A stretch of 64,000 nucleotides of DNA from Treponema sp. UBA4873 (GTDB lineage Bacteria > Spirochaetota > Spirochaetia > Treponematales > Treponemataceae): the NCBI GenBank assembly GCA_002399405.1, contig DHDP01000020.1, positions 99,043-163,042 on the forward strand, given 5' to 3'. This document shows, in pieces, positions 1 through 7,878 of the stretch (within the stretch, counting starts at the first letter, position 1; every line of letters starts with the position of its first letter). The notes beneath the pieces are model-generated. The model saw only the letters and a list, made by a program, of their open reading frames with translations, searched no databases and was not told the origin of the DNA. Position numbers and translations under genes: made by a program.

Positions 1-1131
1 CAGCTGGGTACGGAAGACATCCTCATGTCTGAGACAATAACGGATAGCGCGGAGTCCGAGAAACGGATTCGATTCGCAGGGAATGTGCAGCGCCGCAATA
101 TTTTTGTCCCCACCCGCATCGAGGGTACGAAATACGACGGGTTTGCCGTCCATCTTTTCCAGAACGCGTCTGTATACTTCGAACTGCCCGTTTTCCGAAG
201 GCAGTACCGTTCCCCCTTTTTTCATAAACATGAACTCCGTTCTGAACAATCCTATTCCGTCCGCGTTGTTCGCGAGCACTTCCGGCAAATCCTCCTCTGA
301 ACCGATATTGGCATATAACGCAACGGGAGTTCCGTCTTTTGCACAGATTTTTCTGTCGAGATATACGCGGCAGGCTTCATTTTCAGTTTTTGTTTTCTCG
401 ATTCTGGCCGTATATGAATTCACAATTTCCGCGGAAGGCTCTATGAATACGACGCCGTCACCGCCGTCCACAACCGACCGGACACCGTTTTTTACCCGTA
501 TGCAGATGTCTTCAATTCCCGAAATCATCGGAATGCCGAGGGAACGTGACAGAATTGCCGCATGGGAAGTCCTGCTTCCGCTTTCGACAAGTATGCCGAG
601 CAGCAGCGATTTATCCATCGTTTCCATATCGGCAGGGCCGATCTCTTTTGCCGCAAGAACGAACGGCTTCTGCTCCGTACCGAGTCCGCAGGCGGTATCC
701 GATGCTGCCGTCTTTATCATACGGAATATCTGTCTGAAATCCTCCGCACGGGCCTGAAGATACGGATCGTTTATAGCGAGCATATCTTCCACATACTGCT
801 TTGAAACTTCACACACTGCCGTATCAAAACCGACGAGCTCGTTTTCGATGCAGGCCGTCAGGTCTTTTTCCAATTCCGTATCAGTCACAATTTCAAGGTA
901 GCCCTCAAAAATCGCGTACGATTCCTTCGTGCCGGAATCGACGGAATGTGCAATCAGTCCTTTGACTGTACGCTGTGTACACGCGAGCGCCTGATGCACT
1001 TTTTCCTTTTCAAAAGCGACACGCCCGCGTGTGACTGCATTGCGAGGGCATTCGAGAATTTCGGTTCTGTACACATATACCGGTCCGACGGCAAATCCGG
1101 CAGAAACAGGTCTGCCCTGAATAGTCTCCAT
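1..1131 (-). CDS. ptsI: PTS Enzyme I (phosphoenolpyruvate-protein phosphotransferase), 3' end outside window
   Basis: Enzyme I takes phosphate from phosphoenolpyruvate onto a histidine and passes it to HPr in the cytoplasm. The visible 377 residues open with METIQGRPVSAGFAVGPV, a normal EI start. The phospho-histidine motif SRTSHAAILSRSLGIP is present with the active His at about residue 190. The PEP-binding barrel begins with DGIGLFRTEF and RTLDAGGDK. A full EI is about 570 residues, so roughly 195 C-terminal residues, including the catalytic Cys region, lie beyond the left edge. The ATG at 1131 has an AGAGGTG ribosome site and follows the HPr stop by 13 bases. It is the last visible gene of the ula-type operon. 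It is one of three EI genes in this window, and the presence of a dedicated EI in a sugar operon is unusual. Confidence 0.95.
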   Translation of the reverse strand, partial: METIQGRPVSAGFAVGPVYVYRTEILECPRNAVTRGRVAFEKEKVHQALACTQRTVKGLIAHSVDSGTKESYAIFEGYLEIVTDTELEKDLTACIENELVGFDTAVCEVSKQYVEDMLAINDPYLQARAEDFRQIFRMIKTAASDTACGLGTEQKPFVLAAKEIGPADMETMDKSLLLGILVESGSRTSHAAILSRSLGIPMISGIEDICIRVKNGVRSVVDGGDGVVFIEPSAEIVNSYTARIEKTKTENEACRVYLDRKICAKDGTPVALYANIGSEEDLPEVLANNADGIGLFRTEFMFMKKGGTVLPSENGQFEVYRRVLEKMDGKPVVFRTLDAGGDKNIAALHIPCESNPFLGLRAIRYCLRHEDVFRTQL

Positions 1132-1144
1132 AAAACACGCACCT

Positions 1145-1405
1145 CTACTCTGTCAGATTCCGTATAAAATCAGTCAGAGCGGAAACTGCATCGGTTTCGT
1201 CGCAGCCTGCGGCCTCTATCGTAATCAGGTCTCCCTGCGAAATTCCTATTTTGAGAACTTTAATAATACTCTTGGCATTTGCCTCTCTGTCCTGTTTCTT
1301 CAGAACGACATCCGACTGGAATTTCTGCGCGAGCTGCACGAACTGCGTGCCCGGTCTCGTATGCAGTCCTGTAGCGTTAGTAACCGTAACCGTCGCATTC
1401 ACCAT
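1145..1405 (-). CDS. ptsH: HPr phosphocarrier protein of the ula-type operon
   Basis: HPr carries phosphate from EI to the IIA protein. The protein has 86 residues starting MVNATVTVTNATG. His15 lies in GLHTRPG and is the phosphorylation site. Ser46 lies in AKSIIKVLKIG, so the regulatory HPr-kinase site of Gram-positive-type HPr is kept. An ATG six bases further upstream (1411) overlaps the IIA stop codon, but AGGAGG sits only one base from it. The ATG at 1405 is seven bases from that AGGAGG and puts the histidine at position 15, so I prefer it. The SD is inside the end of the IIA gene, which points to translational coupling. Confidence 0.95.
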   Translation of the reverse strand: MVNATVTVTNATGLHTRPGTQFVQLAQKFQSDVVLKKQDREANAKSIIKVLKIGISQGDLITIEAAGCDETDAVSALTDFIRNLTE

Positions 1406-1407
1406 AA

Positions 1408-1884
1408 TCATTCCTCCTGTTCGTTCATCGCCGCTACCTGTGCGAAAATATTTTTCAGATCGTCTTCCGATGCGGCTTTCCGCAGCTCGTCGACGATATC
1501 TCCGTTTTCAAGAAGCGTCATGGCGTCGATGATGACGCTGTTGTTCAAATCATTCTTGTCCTTTGCACAGATGCAAAGAACAATGTCGACAGGATCGTTG
1601 TCGGGGTTTCCGAATTCAACAGGCTCTTTCAACGTCACCAGAGAAAATCCTGTTTTCAACGCCCCCGATTCAGGGCGGGCATGCGGCATGGCGATTCCGG
1701 GCGCAATGACATAATACGGCCCGTGCTCCTTCTTTATATCAAGGACAGCCTGATAGTACCGTTCCTCCGCTGCGCCGGCTTTTACCAGCAGGTCGACACC
1801 GGCCTTTATCGCTTCCCCGCATGTTCCGGCGTCGACGCCGAGTGCCCACGCGTGATTGTTCATCACAAAATCTTCAAGAATCAT
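1408..1884 (-). CDS. ulaC: PTS IIA component, ascorbate (UlaC/SgaA) type
   Basis: This is the cytoplasmic IIA protein that moves phosphate from HPr to the IIB protein. It has 158 residues and belongs to the fructose/mannitol-type IIA fold. The motif IAPGIAMPHARPE holds the phospho-histidine at residue 68, the same position as in E. coli UlaC. The start at 1884 has GGGAGG seven bases upstream; a longer reading to 1920 has no such site. It lies between a HAD phosphatase gene and HPr in the operon. The companion IIB and IIC genes are also of the ascorbate class, which supports L-ascorbate or a related acid as substrate. Substrate is inferred, not shown. Confidence 0.92.
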   Translation of the reverse strand: MILEDFVMNNHAWALGVDAGTCGEAIKAGVDLLVKAGAAEERYYQAVLDIKKEHGPYYVIAPGIAMPHARPESGALKTGFSLVTLKEPVEFGNPDNDPVDIVLCICAKDKNDLNNSVIIDAMTLLENGDIVDELRKAASEDDLKNIFAQVAAMNEQEE

Positions 1885-1942
1885 AATTCCTCCCGTCAGA
1901 GATTTTCCCCGGAGGCACACTGATTACGTCATCGCGATTTTA

Positions 1943-2803
1943 TCAGCGCGTCTCCGGTTTCCGCAGATATCCGGAAATCAATTCCGCAAACCCGCTGTCG
2001 TTGTTGGTCCTCTCCGTAACAAAAGCTGCAGCTGTCCGGGCGTCTTCCGTTCCGTTCGCCATACACACCGACATGCCCGCACGCTGCATCATGCTTACGT
2101 CGTTCGTGTTGTCACCGAACACGCATACATCCTTCATATCTATGCCGAGAAAAGAGGCAAGATACGCGATGCCCGCACCCTTCGATACGCCTTCCGGCAT
2201 TACATCAAGAACGCCCGACATGGAAGGTGTACACACAATACCGCTCATGCCGGACAGAAAGCCGGACATTTTTCCTAAATCATTCCCGTGCAGTTCCGTA
2301 ATCAGTACCTTGCAGATTTTTTCACGCGGAATACTGTCCTCCCGGGTAATACATTTCAAAACCGCAGGAGCGCAGTTCTCCCGCTCCGCATACCGATTGT
2401 AGTCCCTGAAAACTCGTATTCTTCTGCTGTTCGCAGAGTAATATATCGTATCTGTTGTGTACGCCAGATAGTCGAATCCGCACGACAGACTGTATTCCGT
2501 CAATGCGGCGGAAATTCCGGCCGGAAATGTTCGTGAAAGCAGCACGGTTTTCTTTACGGGGTCATACACAAGTCCTCCGTTGCATCCTATAACGGGTATG
2601 CGTATATCAGCCTGCTTTACGAACGCTCCAATCATGCTAACCGGCCGGCCGGTGCAGAAACTGAATAATATATTATTATCAGCAAGATTCCGGACTGCAT
2701 TCAGGTTTTCAGCGGTAATTATTTTTCCGTCATTTAAAAACGTTCCGTCCAGATCGGTGACAACGAGTCTGATCCGTAAATAATTATTTTCCAGTTTCAT
2801 CAT
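1943..2803 (-). CDS. HAD-superfamily (Cof/IIB subclass) sugar phosphatase
   Basis: A cytoplasmic HAD phosphatase of 286 residues. All four HAD motifs are visible: DLDGTFL near residue 16, FCTGRP, a GVSKGAGIAYL lysine motif and GDNTNDVSMM. The cap between motifs II and III is the alpha/beta type of the Cof family. Tandem ATGs at 2803 and 2800 start just after the IIB stop (2823); a longer reading would overlap that gene. The family dephosphorylates sugar phosphates and other small phosphoesters with loose specificity. Its place inside the PTS operon suggests relief of sugar-phosphate build-up or processing of the imported phosphate ester. The beta-glucoside PTS operon of this window ends with another member of the same family. 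Confidence 0.88.
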   Translation of the reverse strand: MMKLENNYLRIRLVVTDLDGTFLNDGKIITAENLNAVRNLADNNILFSFCTGRPVSMIGAFVKQADIRIPVIGCNGGLVYDPVKKTVLLSRTFPAGISAALTEYSLSCGFDYLAYTTDTIYYSANSRRIRVFRDYNRYAERENCAPAVLKCITREDSIPREKICKVLITELHGNDLGKMSGFLSGMSGIVCTPSMSGVLDVMPEGVSKGAGIAYLASFLGIDMKDVCVFGDNTNDVSMMQRAGMSVCMANGTEDARTAAAFVTERTNNDSGFAELISGYLRKPETR

Positions 2804-2822
2804 ACCGGCGGTTCCGCTCTCT

Positions 2823-3134
2823 TCAGACAGTGACTTTCTTTTCAAGTTCCGCAACACCGGCCTGCAGGAGTTTCTCCTTGAGCTCCTTCTCGTCGAGAAG
2901 ATTCTTCAGGGTCACGACGGCCGTTCCCCTTTCCTCCGCGCTTTTGAACGTATCCCTGAGCGACTCCGAACAGACAATAACGTGATACTGCGATGCGGTG
3001 CTCTTTGCTTCGCCTGCATTTGTGTTTTTCACGTCCGCCGCAATACCGAGCTCTTTGAGAACTTTCTGCAGCTTCAATTTTATCATCATCGACGATCCCA
3101 TACCGCTTCCGCAGGCAGCGACAACTTTTAACAT
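2823..3134 (-). CDS. ulaB: PTS IIB component, ascorbate (UlaB/SgaB) type
   Basis: IIB receives phosphate from IIA on a cysteine and phosphorylates the sugar during transport through IIC. The protein has 103 residues and starts MLKVVAACGSGMGSSMM. Cys8, followed by GSGMGSS, is the P-loop-like phosphate site. The start at 3134 has GGAGG five bases upstream; an upstream ATG at 3146 would place the SD inside the coding region. It follows the IIC gene by 15 bases and is followed by the HAD phosphatase. Confidence 0.93.
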   Translation of the reverse strand: MLKVVAACGSGMGSSMMIKLKLQKVLKELGIAADVKNTNAGEAKSTASQYHVIVCSESLRDTFKSAEERGTAVVTLKNLLDEKELKEKLLQAGVAELEKKVTV

Positions 3135-3149
3135 ACACGCCTCCATATT

Positions 3150-4607
3150 CTATTCGGTCTTTTTTACCGCAGCATAATTTTCGACAACTTTAAAATAGTC
3201 GCCTCTCCGGTATCTGCCGAAATAATATTCCAGCTGCGGGATGACAAGAAGGAATACAATACATATTCCGACGCCTGTGTATTTGAAATTGTTCATGAGT
3301 ACCCCGAACACAGGCCATACCGTATCCCAATCGAAATTGCCGTGCCATCCGCCGAATTGCGCGAGTTTGAAATAATATGCGGCGAACGCACCGCCGAGCA
3401 CCTGGATAATACCGGAACAGAACGTAACTATAACGGCAGCCTTGATGCCGCCTTTTCTGTTCGCAAATACCGCGAACGTAGCGTTGTCAAAGAAGACAGG
3501 CACGAATCCCGTTATAACAAATACCGGACTTCTGAAAACGATAAGACCGATAATCGCAAGGAACTGTCCGAATGCACCGAACAGAAATCCGATCGTAACG
3601 GCATTCGGATGACCGAAACCGTACGTTGCGGCGCAGTCGACGGCGGGCATCGAGCCCGGCAGCAGCTTGGCCGAAATACCCTGGAACGATTCAGTGAGTT
3701 CGGAAACGAACAGACGGACGCCGAGCTGAAGTATCTGCAGATAGACCGCAAAGTTGAACGACTTTTCGACGATATAGAAACCGAAGTTCTGCGTCGCAGA
3801 AAAAGACGAATCCATTTTATGCATCGTTCCCGAACCGAGAATAACCATGATGGCACCGAAAAACAGCGACATCAGAATAGCAGTTGCGACTATATTTTCG
3901 TTGAATATGGAAAGGAATCCGGGAAGCTTCAAATCCTCAAGTTTTTTACTGCCTTTGCTGCTGATACGGCCGGCAAGTTTGTCGACAGCCCAGATGCCGA
4001 ACATCTGCTGGTGTCCTACTGCAAAGCCGCCGCCGTCAGTCAGTTCCTGCGTCGCGCCGACAGTCATGTTCGACGAGACGGCCCAGTACGTACCGAGCAG
4101 CAGGCCGAGCATAACAACTACGCCGGGATCGTTGAGGCCGGGAAAACAGAGCAGCACCATCCACAACGCCGTCGACGACTGCTGCACCATGATATGCCCG
4201 GTAATAAATACAGTCCGCACTTTCGACAGTTTGCGGCAGAAAACAAGCAGCAGGTTCCACAGGAAGGAAATAAGGAGAACCTGCATCATCATAGTGAACG
4301 AACGCCCGATGCTTTCGACAGCGGCCTGCGCGGCCGCCTGTCCGAAATACGGATCGATAACGGCGGCGTTCAGACTGAACCGCTGATTCAGCCCCGCAAG
4401 AATCGGACGAAAGTTACCGACGAGACCGCCCGAAGCGACGTTCAGAATCATATATCCGACCGTCGCTTTTATGAATCCGGCGAGAGCGTCATATACCGGT
4501 TTTTTCAGCAGCAGATACCCGATAAATACAATAAACCCGACGAAAAATGCAGGTTTCGTTAAAACATTGTTCTGGAAAAATGCCCAGATACTCATCACAA
4601 CTTCCAT
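3150..4607 (-). CDS. ulaA: PTS IIC component, ascorbate permease (UlaA/SgaT) type
   Basis: This is the membrane channel of the ascorbate-class PTS. It has 485 residues, close to E. coli UlaA (465). It has many hydrophobic segments and the family stretch around residues 40-90 (FIKATVGYMILNVASGG, then NQRFSLNAAVIDPYFGQ). The C-terminus is a short charged tail (YYFGRYRRGDYF). AGGAGG lies six bases before the ATG at 4607. The ula class differs from glucose-type IIC and is normally paired with separate IIA and IIB proteins, as here. UlaG in the same operon supports ascorbate as the substrate. Confidence 0.93.
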   Translation of the reverse strand: MEVVMSIWAFFQNNVLTKPAFFVGFIVFIGYLLLKKPVYDALAGFIKATVGYMILNVASGGLVGNFRPILAGLNQRFSLNAAVIDPYFGQAAAQAAVESIGRSFTMMMQVLLISFLWNLLLVFCRKLSKVRTVFITGHIMVQQSSTALWMVLLCFPGLNDPGVVVMLGLLLGTYWAVSSNMTVGATQELTDGGGFAVGHQQMFGIWAVDKLAGRISSKGSKKLEDLKLPGFLSIFNENIVATAILMSLFFGAIMVILGSGTMHKMDSSFSATQNFGFYIVEKSFNFAVYLQILQLGVRLFVSELTESFQGISAKLLPGSMPAVDCAATYGFGHPNAVTIGFLFGAFGQFLAIIGLIVFRSPVFVITGFVPVFFDNATFAVFANRKGGIKAAVIVTFCSGIIQVLGGAFAAYYFKLAQFGGWHGNFDWDTVWPVFGVLMNNFKYTGVGICIVFLLVIPQLEYYFGRYRRGDYFKVVENYAAVKKTE

Positions 4608-4634
4608 GTTCTTCCTCCTGATTAACGGCCGGTT

Positions 4635-5687
4635 TCAATCGCGCACCGTATACATCGCTACTTCATCAATTTCCCTGTTTGCAGAAATAATAATATCCCT
4701 GCCGTTGTGCATATAATGAAAAACATTCGCGGGACCGCAGTCCGTATCGAGAATCGCATGCTCATACGAATGCGTAAGAGGATTATATGAAAAAACCAGA
4801 AGTTCCTTTTTCCCCTTACGATATCCGACAACAACGCCAGGTCTGCCGCACAATTGTCCGCCGTAAATTGCATGCAGGAATTCCATTTTTTCCGGGCACG
4901 TATATACGGGTGAAAACGTTCCGCCCGATTCCTTGAGAATCAGAAACGTATCTCCGTGGAACGGCGACAAAACGGCAAGCTCTTCAGTTCCGTCGCCGTC
5001 CAAATCGAGCAGCAGCGCATCGGAAGCAGGAATATCGGACAGCTGTGTTATTGCCCACTCCGATCCTGAATATTCCGGCGGATACATTCTGAATATTCCG
5101 GCAGCGGAAGAAACAACCGCATACTCCGTTCCGGCTTTATCAGTACAGCGGTAATAGCCGTGATTTTTCGGCATATCGTCCTTAATAATCGGTAATGCAA
5201 GCTGATTATCCGCGTCAAAACCGCTCAGATCAACGGGAAGTTCAGCAGCGTATACTTTTCCGGGGCTGCGCCAGTCGTCTTTATACTCATGCGCGCTCTT
5301 TATTGTACAGGCAATCAAATACCGTCTCCCATTCCGTTCAAGAATGTCGAACCGGTGCACAAACGGCAGCTGCACAAGCGTCCGCCGCTCCCAGTTCCCC
5401 CTGCCATTCGGCGTCACGATTACGATGCCAGCAGAAGCTCCGTCGTTCGGCGAATAAAAGCGGTGAGTGGCAAGAAACTGCCCGTCCGTCCCCGGAACCT
5501 GAACCATGGACATGACACCGCCCGGCCCGTTCCACACGGTACCCTCTTCATTGCCGTCCGTATCGAACAAGATGCAGCGGTCAACTTTTTCGGCGGCGAC
5601 GAGAAAATGCTCACGGTCGTTATATTTCAGCGGAGTTATCGAATAACATTTTTCAAGATTCGCCAGGACCTTCTTTTCGACTTTCAT
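4635..5687 (-). CDS. Unknown cytoplasmic beta-repeat (FG-GAP/VCBS-like) protein of the ula-type operon
   Basis: I do not recognise a named family. The protein has 350 residues, no signal peptide and no membrane segment. It is built from short beta-rich repeats. One carries the calcium-loop-like motif LDLDGDGTEELAVLSP near residue 230, typical of FG-GAP or VCBS propeller blades. Other blade-like stretches are HRFDILERNGRRYLIAC and FHYMHNGRDIIISANR. This suggests a beta-propeller. It sits 13 bases after ulaG and 27 bases before the IIC gene, so it is cotranscribed. FG-GAP proteins are usually exported, so a cytosolic one in a PTS operon is odd. It could be a sugar-binding, lactonase-like or isomerase propeller. 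The ATG at 5687 follows a CGGAG site; longer readings run back into ulaG. Confidence 0.75.
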   Translation of the reverse strand: MKVEKKVLANLEKCYSITPLKYNDREHFLVAAEKVDRCILFDTDGNEEGTVWNGPGGVMSMVQVPGTDGQFLATHRFYSPNDGASAGIVIVTPNGRGNWERRTLVQLPFVHRFDILERNGRRYLIACTIKSAHEYKDDWRSPGKVYAAELPVDLSGFDADNQLALPIIKDDMPKNHGYYRCTDKAGTEYAVVSSAAGIFRMYPPEYSGSEWAITQLSDIPASDALLLDLDGDGTEELAVLSPFHGDTFLILKESGGTFSPVYTCPEKMEFLHAIYGGQLCGRPGVVVGYRKGKKELLVFSYNPLTHSYEHAILDTDCGPANVFHYMHNGRDIIISANREIDEVAMYTVRD

Positions 5688-5700
5688 ACACGGCTCCGGC

Positions 5701-6759
5701 CTACAGCAGCGCGCGGAACGGAACGTTCGGTTCGTCGGTAAAACAGTCTTCAAAACCCCTGCGGTAATGGAACTGAGTCTTGTCCCTGTCGGAAGGCCAC
5801 ACGTATTTCCCGCCGACATCCCAGATGAACGGATGGAACGCGTACTGCAGGACATCCTTTTTGTAATTGTATGCCGCCATGATTTCCTGGGGATCGGCCT
5901 TGAAATTCGTCCACACATCATAATGAATCGGGATGACGACTTTACAGCGCAGCGCTTCCGCCATCCGCAGAATATCGACAGACGTCATCTTGTCCTGATT
6001 GCCTACGGGATTTTCACCGTACGAACCGAACGCAATGTCTATGTCGTAGTCCTTGCCGTGCTTCGCAAAATACGTACAGTAATGGGAATCGCCGGAATGA
6101 TACACCGTGCCCGCCGGAGTCTTAATAATATAGTTCACAGCCTTTTCATCCATATCAGAGGGGCAGATGCCGCGTATGTCTTTTTCCGCGGTAACAAGAC
6201 ATGTTCGGTCGAACGAATCGACGACACAGATTTCGACGTCCTTTATTTTTACGACATCGCCAGGTTTTACCGTCCGGCAGCGGCTTTCAGGCACGCCGTA
6301 TGACAGCCATTTTTCCACGCTTTTTTTAGGACCGATAAAAGGGATATCGCCGGAGCAGTTCTGCAGAACGGACGCGGCAAAAAACGGATCGATATGGTCG
6401 TTGTGATAATGCGTAGAAAGAACTGCGTCTACAGACGTAACGGCAAACGGGTCAAACACGATCGGCGCGGCCCGCAGGTTGGGCTGAGTCATCCGTCCGC
6501 CCGTCATATTCCGCATCTGATGAAAAGAATCCATCTCCTTCACTTTACGGGAACGTTTGCCGTTGCCGAACCAGAGGTCGACGGCAATGTTCGTACGGTT
6601 TTCGGTTTTAATCCATATCCCGGTGCAGCCGAGCCACCACATTGCAAATGTACCTTTCTGTACCTCCTCGGCATCGATTTCTTCGTTCAGCCATGTTCCC
6701 CATTCGGGAAACGCGCCGAGAATCCATTTTTCCCGCGTAAGCTCCGTCACTTTGCTCAT
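5701..6759 (-). CDS. ulaG: L-ascorbate-6-phosphate lactonase-like metallo-hydrolase (UlaG)
   Basis: UlaG opens the lactone ring of L-ascorbate 6-phosphate, the product of the ascorbate PTS. The protein has 352 residues (E. coli UlaG has 354) and starts MSKVTELTREKWI. The metallo-beta-lactamase motif THYHNDHID begins with His117. Further family signatures are MWWLGCTGIWIKTENRTN, YHSGDSHYCTYF and VIPIHYDVWTNFKADP. GGGGGA sits five bases before the ATG at 6759, so I prefer this to the ATG at 6774. It is the first gene after the promoter at 6851-6879, and a conserved dyad lies in its leader. Confidence 0.93.
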   Translation of the reverse strand: MSKVTELTREKWILGAFPEWGTWLNEEIDAEEVQKGTFAMWWLGCTGIWIKTENRTNIAVDLWFGNGKRSRKVKEMDSFHQMRNMTGGRMTQPNLRAAPIVFDPFAVTSVDAVLSTHYHNDHIDPFFAASVLQNCSGDIPFIGPKKSVEKWLSYGVPESRCRTVKPGDVVKIKDVEICVVDSFDRTCLVTAEKDIRGICPSDMDEKAVNYIIKTPAGTVYHSGDSHYCTYFAKHGKDYDIDIAFGSYGENPVGNQDKMTSVDILRMAEALRCKVVIPIHYDVWTNFKADPQEIMAAYNYKKDVLQYAFHPFIWDVGGKYVWPSDRDKTQFHYRRGFEDCFTDEPNVPFRALL

Positions 6760-6782
6760 ATATCCCCCGTACATTCCCGATT

Positions 6783-6834
6783 AAATCGTTTAGCGAAAAT
6801 ATTTGAATCATTTATATGAATCTTTTAACGATTT
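6783..6834. promoter_or_regulatory. Dyad in the ulaG leader, candidate operator
   Basis: The arms AAATCGTT (6783-6790) and AACGATTT (6827-6834) form a perfect 8-base inverted repeat. A second small dyad, TCAT(6808)...ATGA(6819), lies between them. The site is just downstream of the ula promoter on the minus strand. A related AATCGTT sequence lies in the leader of the DeoR-type gene near 7800. A DeoR-family repressor site is a reasonable guess, unproven. Confidence 0.5.
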
Positions 6835-6850
6835 ATATCTATTTATGAAA

Positions 6851-6879
6851 AGTATAGGAGTGATTATACGATTTGTCAA
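6851..6879 (-). promoter_or_regulatory. Promoter of the ula-type operon
   Basis: Read on the minus strand: TTGACA, a 17-base spacer, then TATACT. This is almost perfect for the housekeeping sigma factor. It lies between the regulator stop codon (6927) and ulaG (6759), leaving a leader of about 85 bases that holds the dyad at 6783-6834. Confidence 0.85.
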
Positions 6880-6926
6880 ACTTTTTATGTATTATTCAGG
6901 TACTTTTTTCGTTCGTATAGTTATTT

Positions 6927-7742
6927 TTATGAATTATTATCACATGATACGGCCGTTCCCTGAAGAATCGCGGCTCCCGATGATGCAAGCTTCCCGAGTA
7001 TCAGCGGGTCGGCAAGGCTGTCGGTTACTACGTGAGTAACCTGATGCACGTCGGCTATAATAAAATTGTGCATTTTTCCTATCCTGGTATGATCCGCAAG
7101 AATGACGACGTCGTCTTTCGTATGTTCAATCATGAGCGTATTTATCATCGTCTCCTGCAGAATGGCTGTGCTTATCTGTCCATCGGCCGTAATGCCGCTC
7201 ACGCCGATAAAACATTTATCCGCCTGCACTTTTTTTATAGTAGAAAGCGCAAAATCCCCCACAAGGGAATGCTTGACAGCGTTTACTTCCCCGCCGGTGA
7301 GAATAATGGAAATGAGCGGGTCGTGCGGCATATTCAGCGCATTGCCGTTATTCGTTATTACGTTTACGTGTTTGCCGTGTATATATGTGAGCAAATCAAG
7401 CGCCGTCCGGCTGCTGTTGATGAAAATCGTATCACCGTCTTCAACAAGCGAAGCGGCTTTCTCCGCAACAATACTGCGGTAATCGACACCGGGATTCTTT
7501 TCAGAATCAGCTGCGGAAATCTTCGTCGGGTCATCCGCGACAGCACCTTCAATAAGAGACGCTCCGCCGTAATAGCGCTTCACAAATCCTTCCTTTTCAA
7601 ACATCTCAAGATCGCGCCGGATAGTCAGAGTCGATACATTCAGTTTTCTTGCAAGAATTTCCACTGAAACCTTTTTGTCTTCCTTCAGCTTTTGAAGTAT
7701 CGCCTGCTGCCGTTTCGTTATGACGCCGCGTTTATTTTTCAA
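6927..7742 (-). CDS. DeoR/GlpR-family transcriptional regulator (UlaR-like)
   Basis: A 271-residue DNA-binding regulator. The N-terminal winged helix carries the DeoR signature VEILARKLNVSTLTIRRDLEMFEKEG (shown in part) at about residues 28-55, followed by RYYGGA. The rest is a DeoR sensor domain with FINSSRTALDL and GVSGITADGQIST, a fold that binds phosphorylated sugars. The start is a TTG at 7742 preceded by GAGGAG eight bases upstream; no ATG fits. It ends 48 bases before the ula promoter on the same strand. By analogy with UlaR it should repress the ula-type operon and be released by a phosphorylated acid sugar. Confidence 0.88.
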   Translation of the reverse strand: MKNKRGVITKRQQAILQKLKEDKKVSVEILARKLNVSTLTIRRDLEMFEKEGFVKRYYGGASLIEGAVADDPTKISAADSEKNPGVDYRSIVAEKAASLVEDGDTIFINSSRTALDLLTYIHGKHVNVITNNGNALNMPHDPLISIILTGGEVNAVKHSLVGDFALSTIKKVQADKCFIGVSGITADGQISTAILQETMINTLMIEHTKDDVVILADHTRIGKMHNFIIADVHQVTHVVTDSLADPLILGKLASSGAAILQGTAVSCDNNS

Positions 7743-7835
7743 GTCGGTTTCTCCTCATAACATTCATAATAACACAAAAAAATAACAGTATAAAGAACAA
7801 TCGTTCATAACAGGAGAAGAATTCGGGGATTTTAT

Positions 7836-7849
7836 CAAATCATGATTTG
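7836..7849. promoter_or_regulatory. Perfect 14-bp palindrome upstream of the DeoR-type gene
   Basis: CAAATCATGATTTG is fully self-complementary. It lies in the 136-base gap between the permease stop (7879) and the regulator start (7742). It has no T-run and so does not look like a terminator. A protein-binding site is possible. The rest of this gap shows a second small palindrome, GAACAATCGTTC, near 7800. Confidence 0.35.
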
Positions 7850-7878
7850 ACGGACGTAAATAAGCTGCGTTTCCCGCG

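Noticed and set aside
1408..1920. Longer IIA reading starting at 1920
   Set aside because: The internal ATG at 1884 has GGGAGG at the right distance and fits the length and His68 position of UlaC.
3342..4562. A long plus-strand reading frame (406 codons) opposite the IIC gene
   Set aside because: It is antisense to a clear membrane permease, has highly charged, repeat-free composition and no ribosome site.
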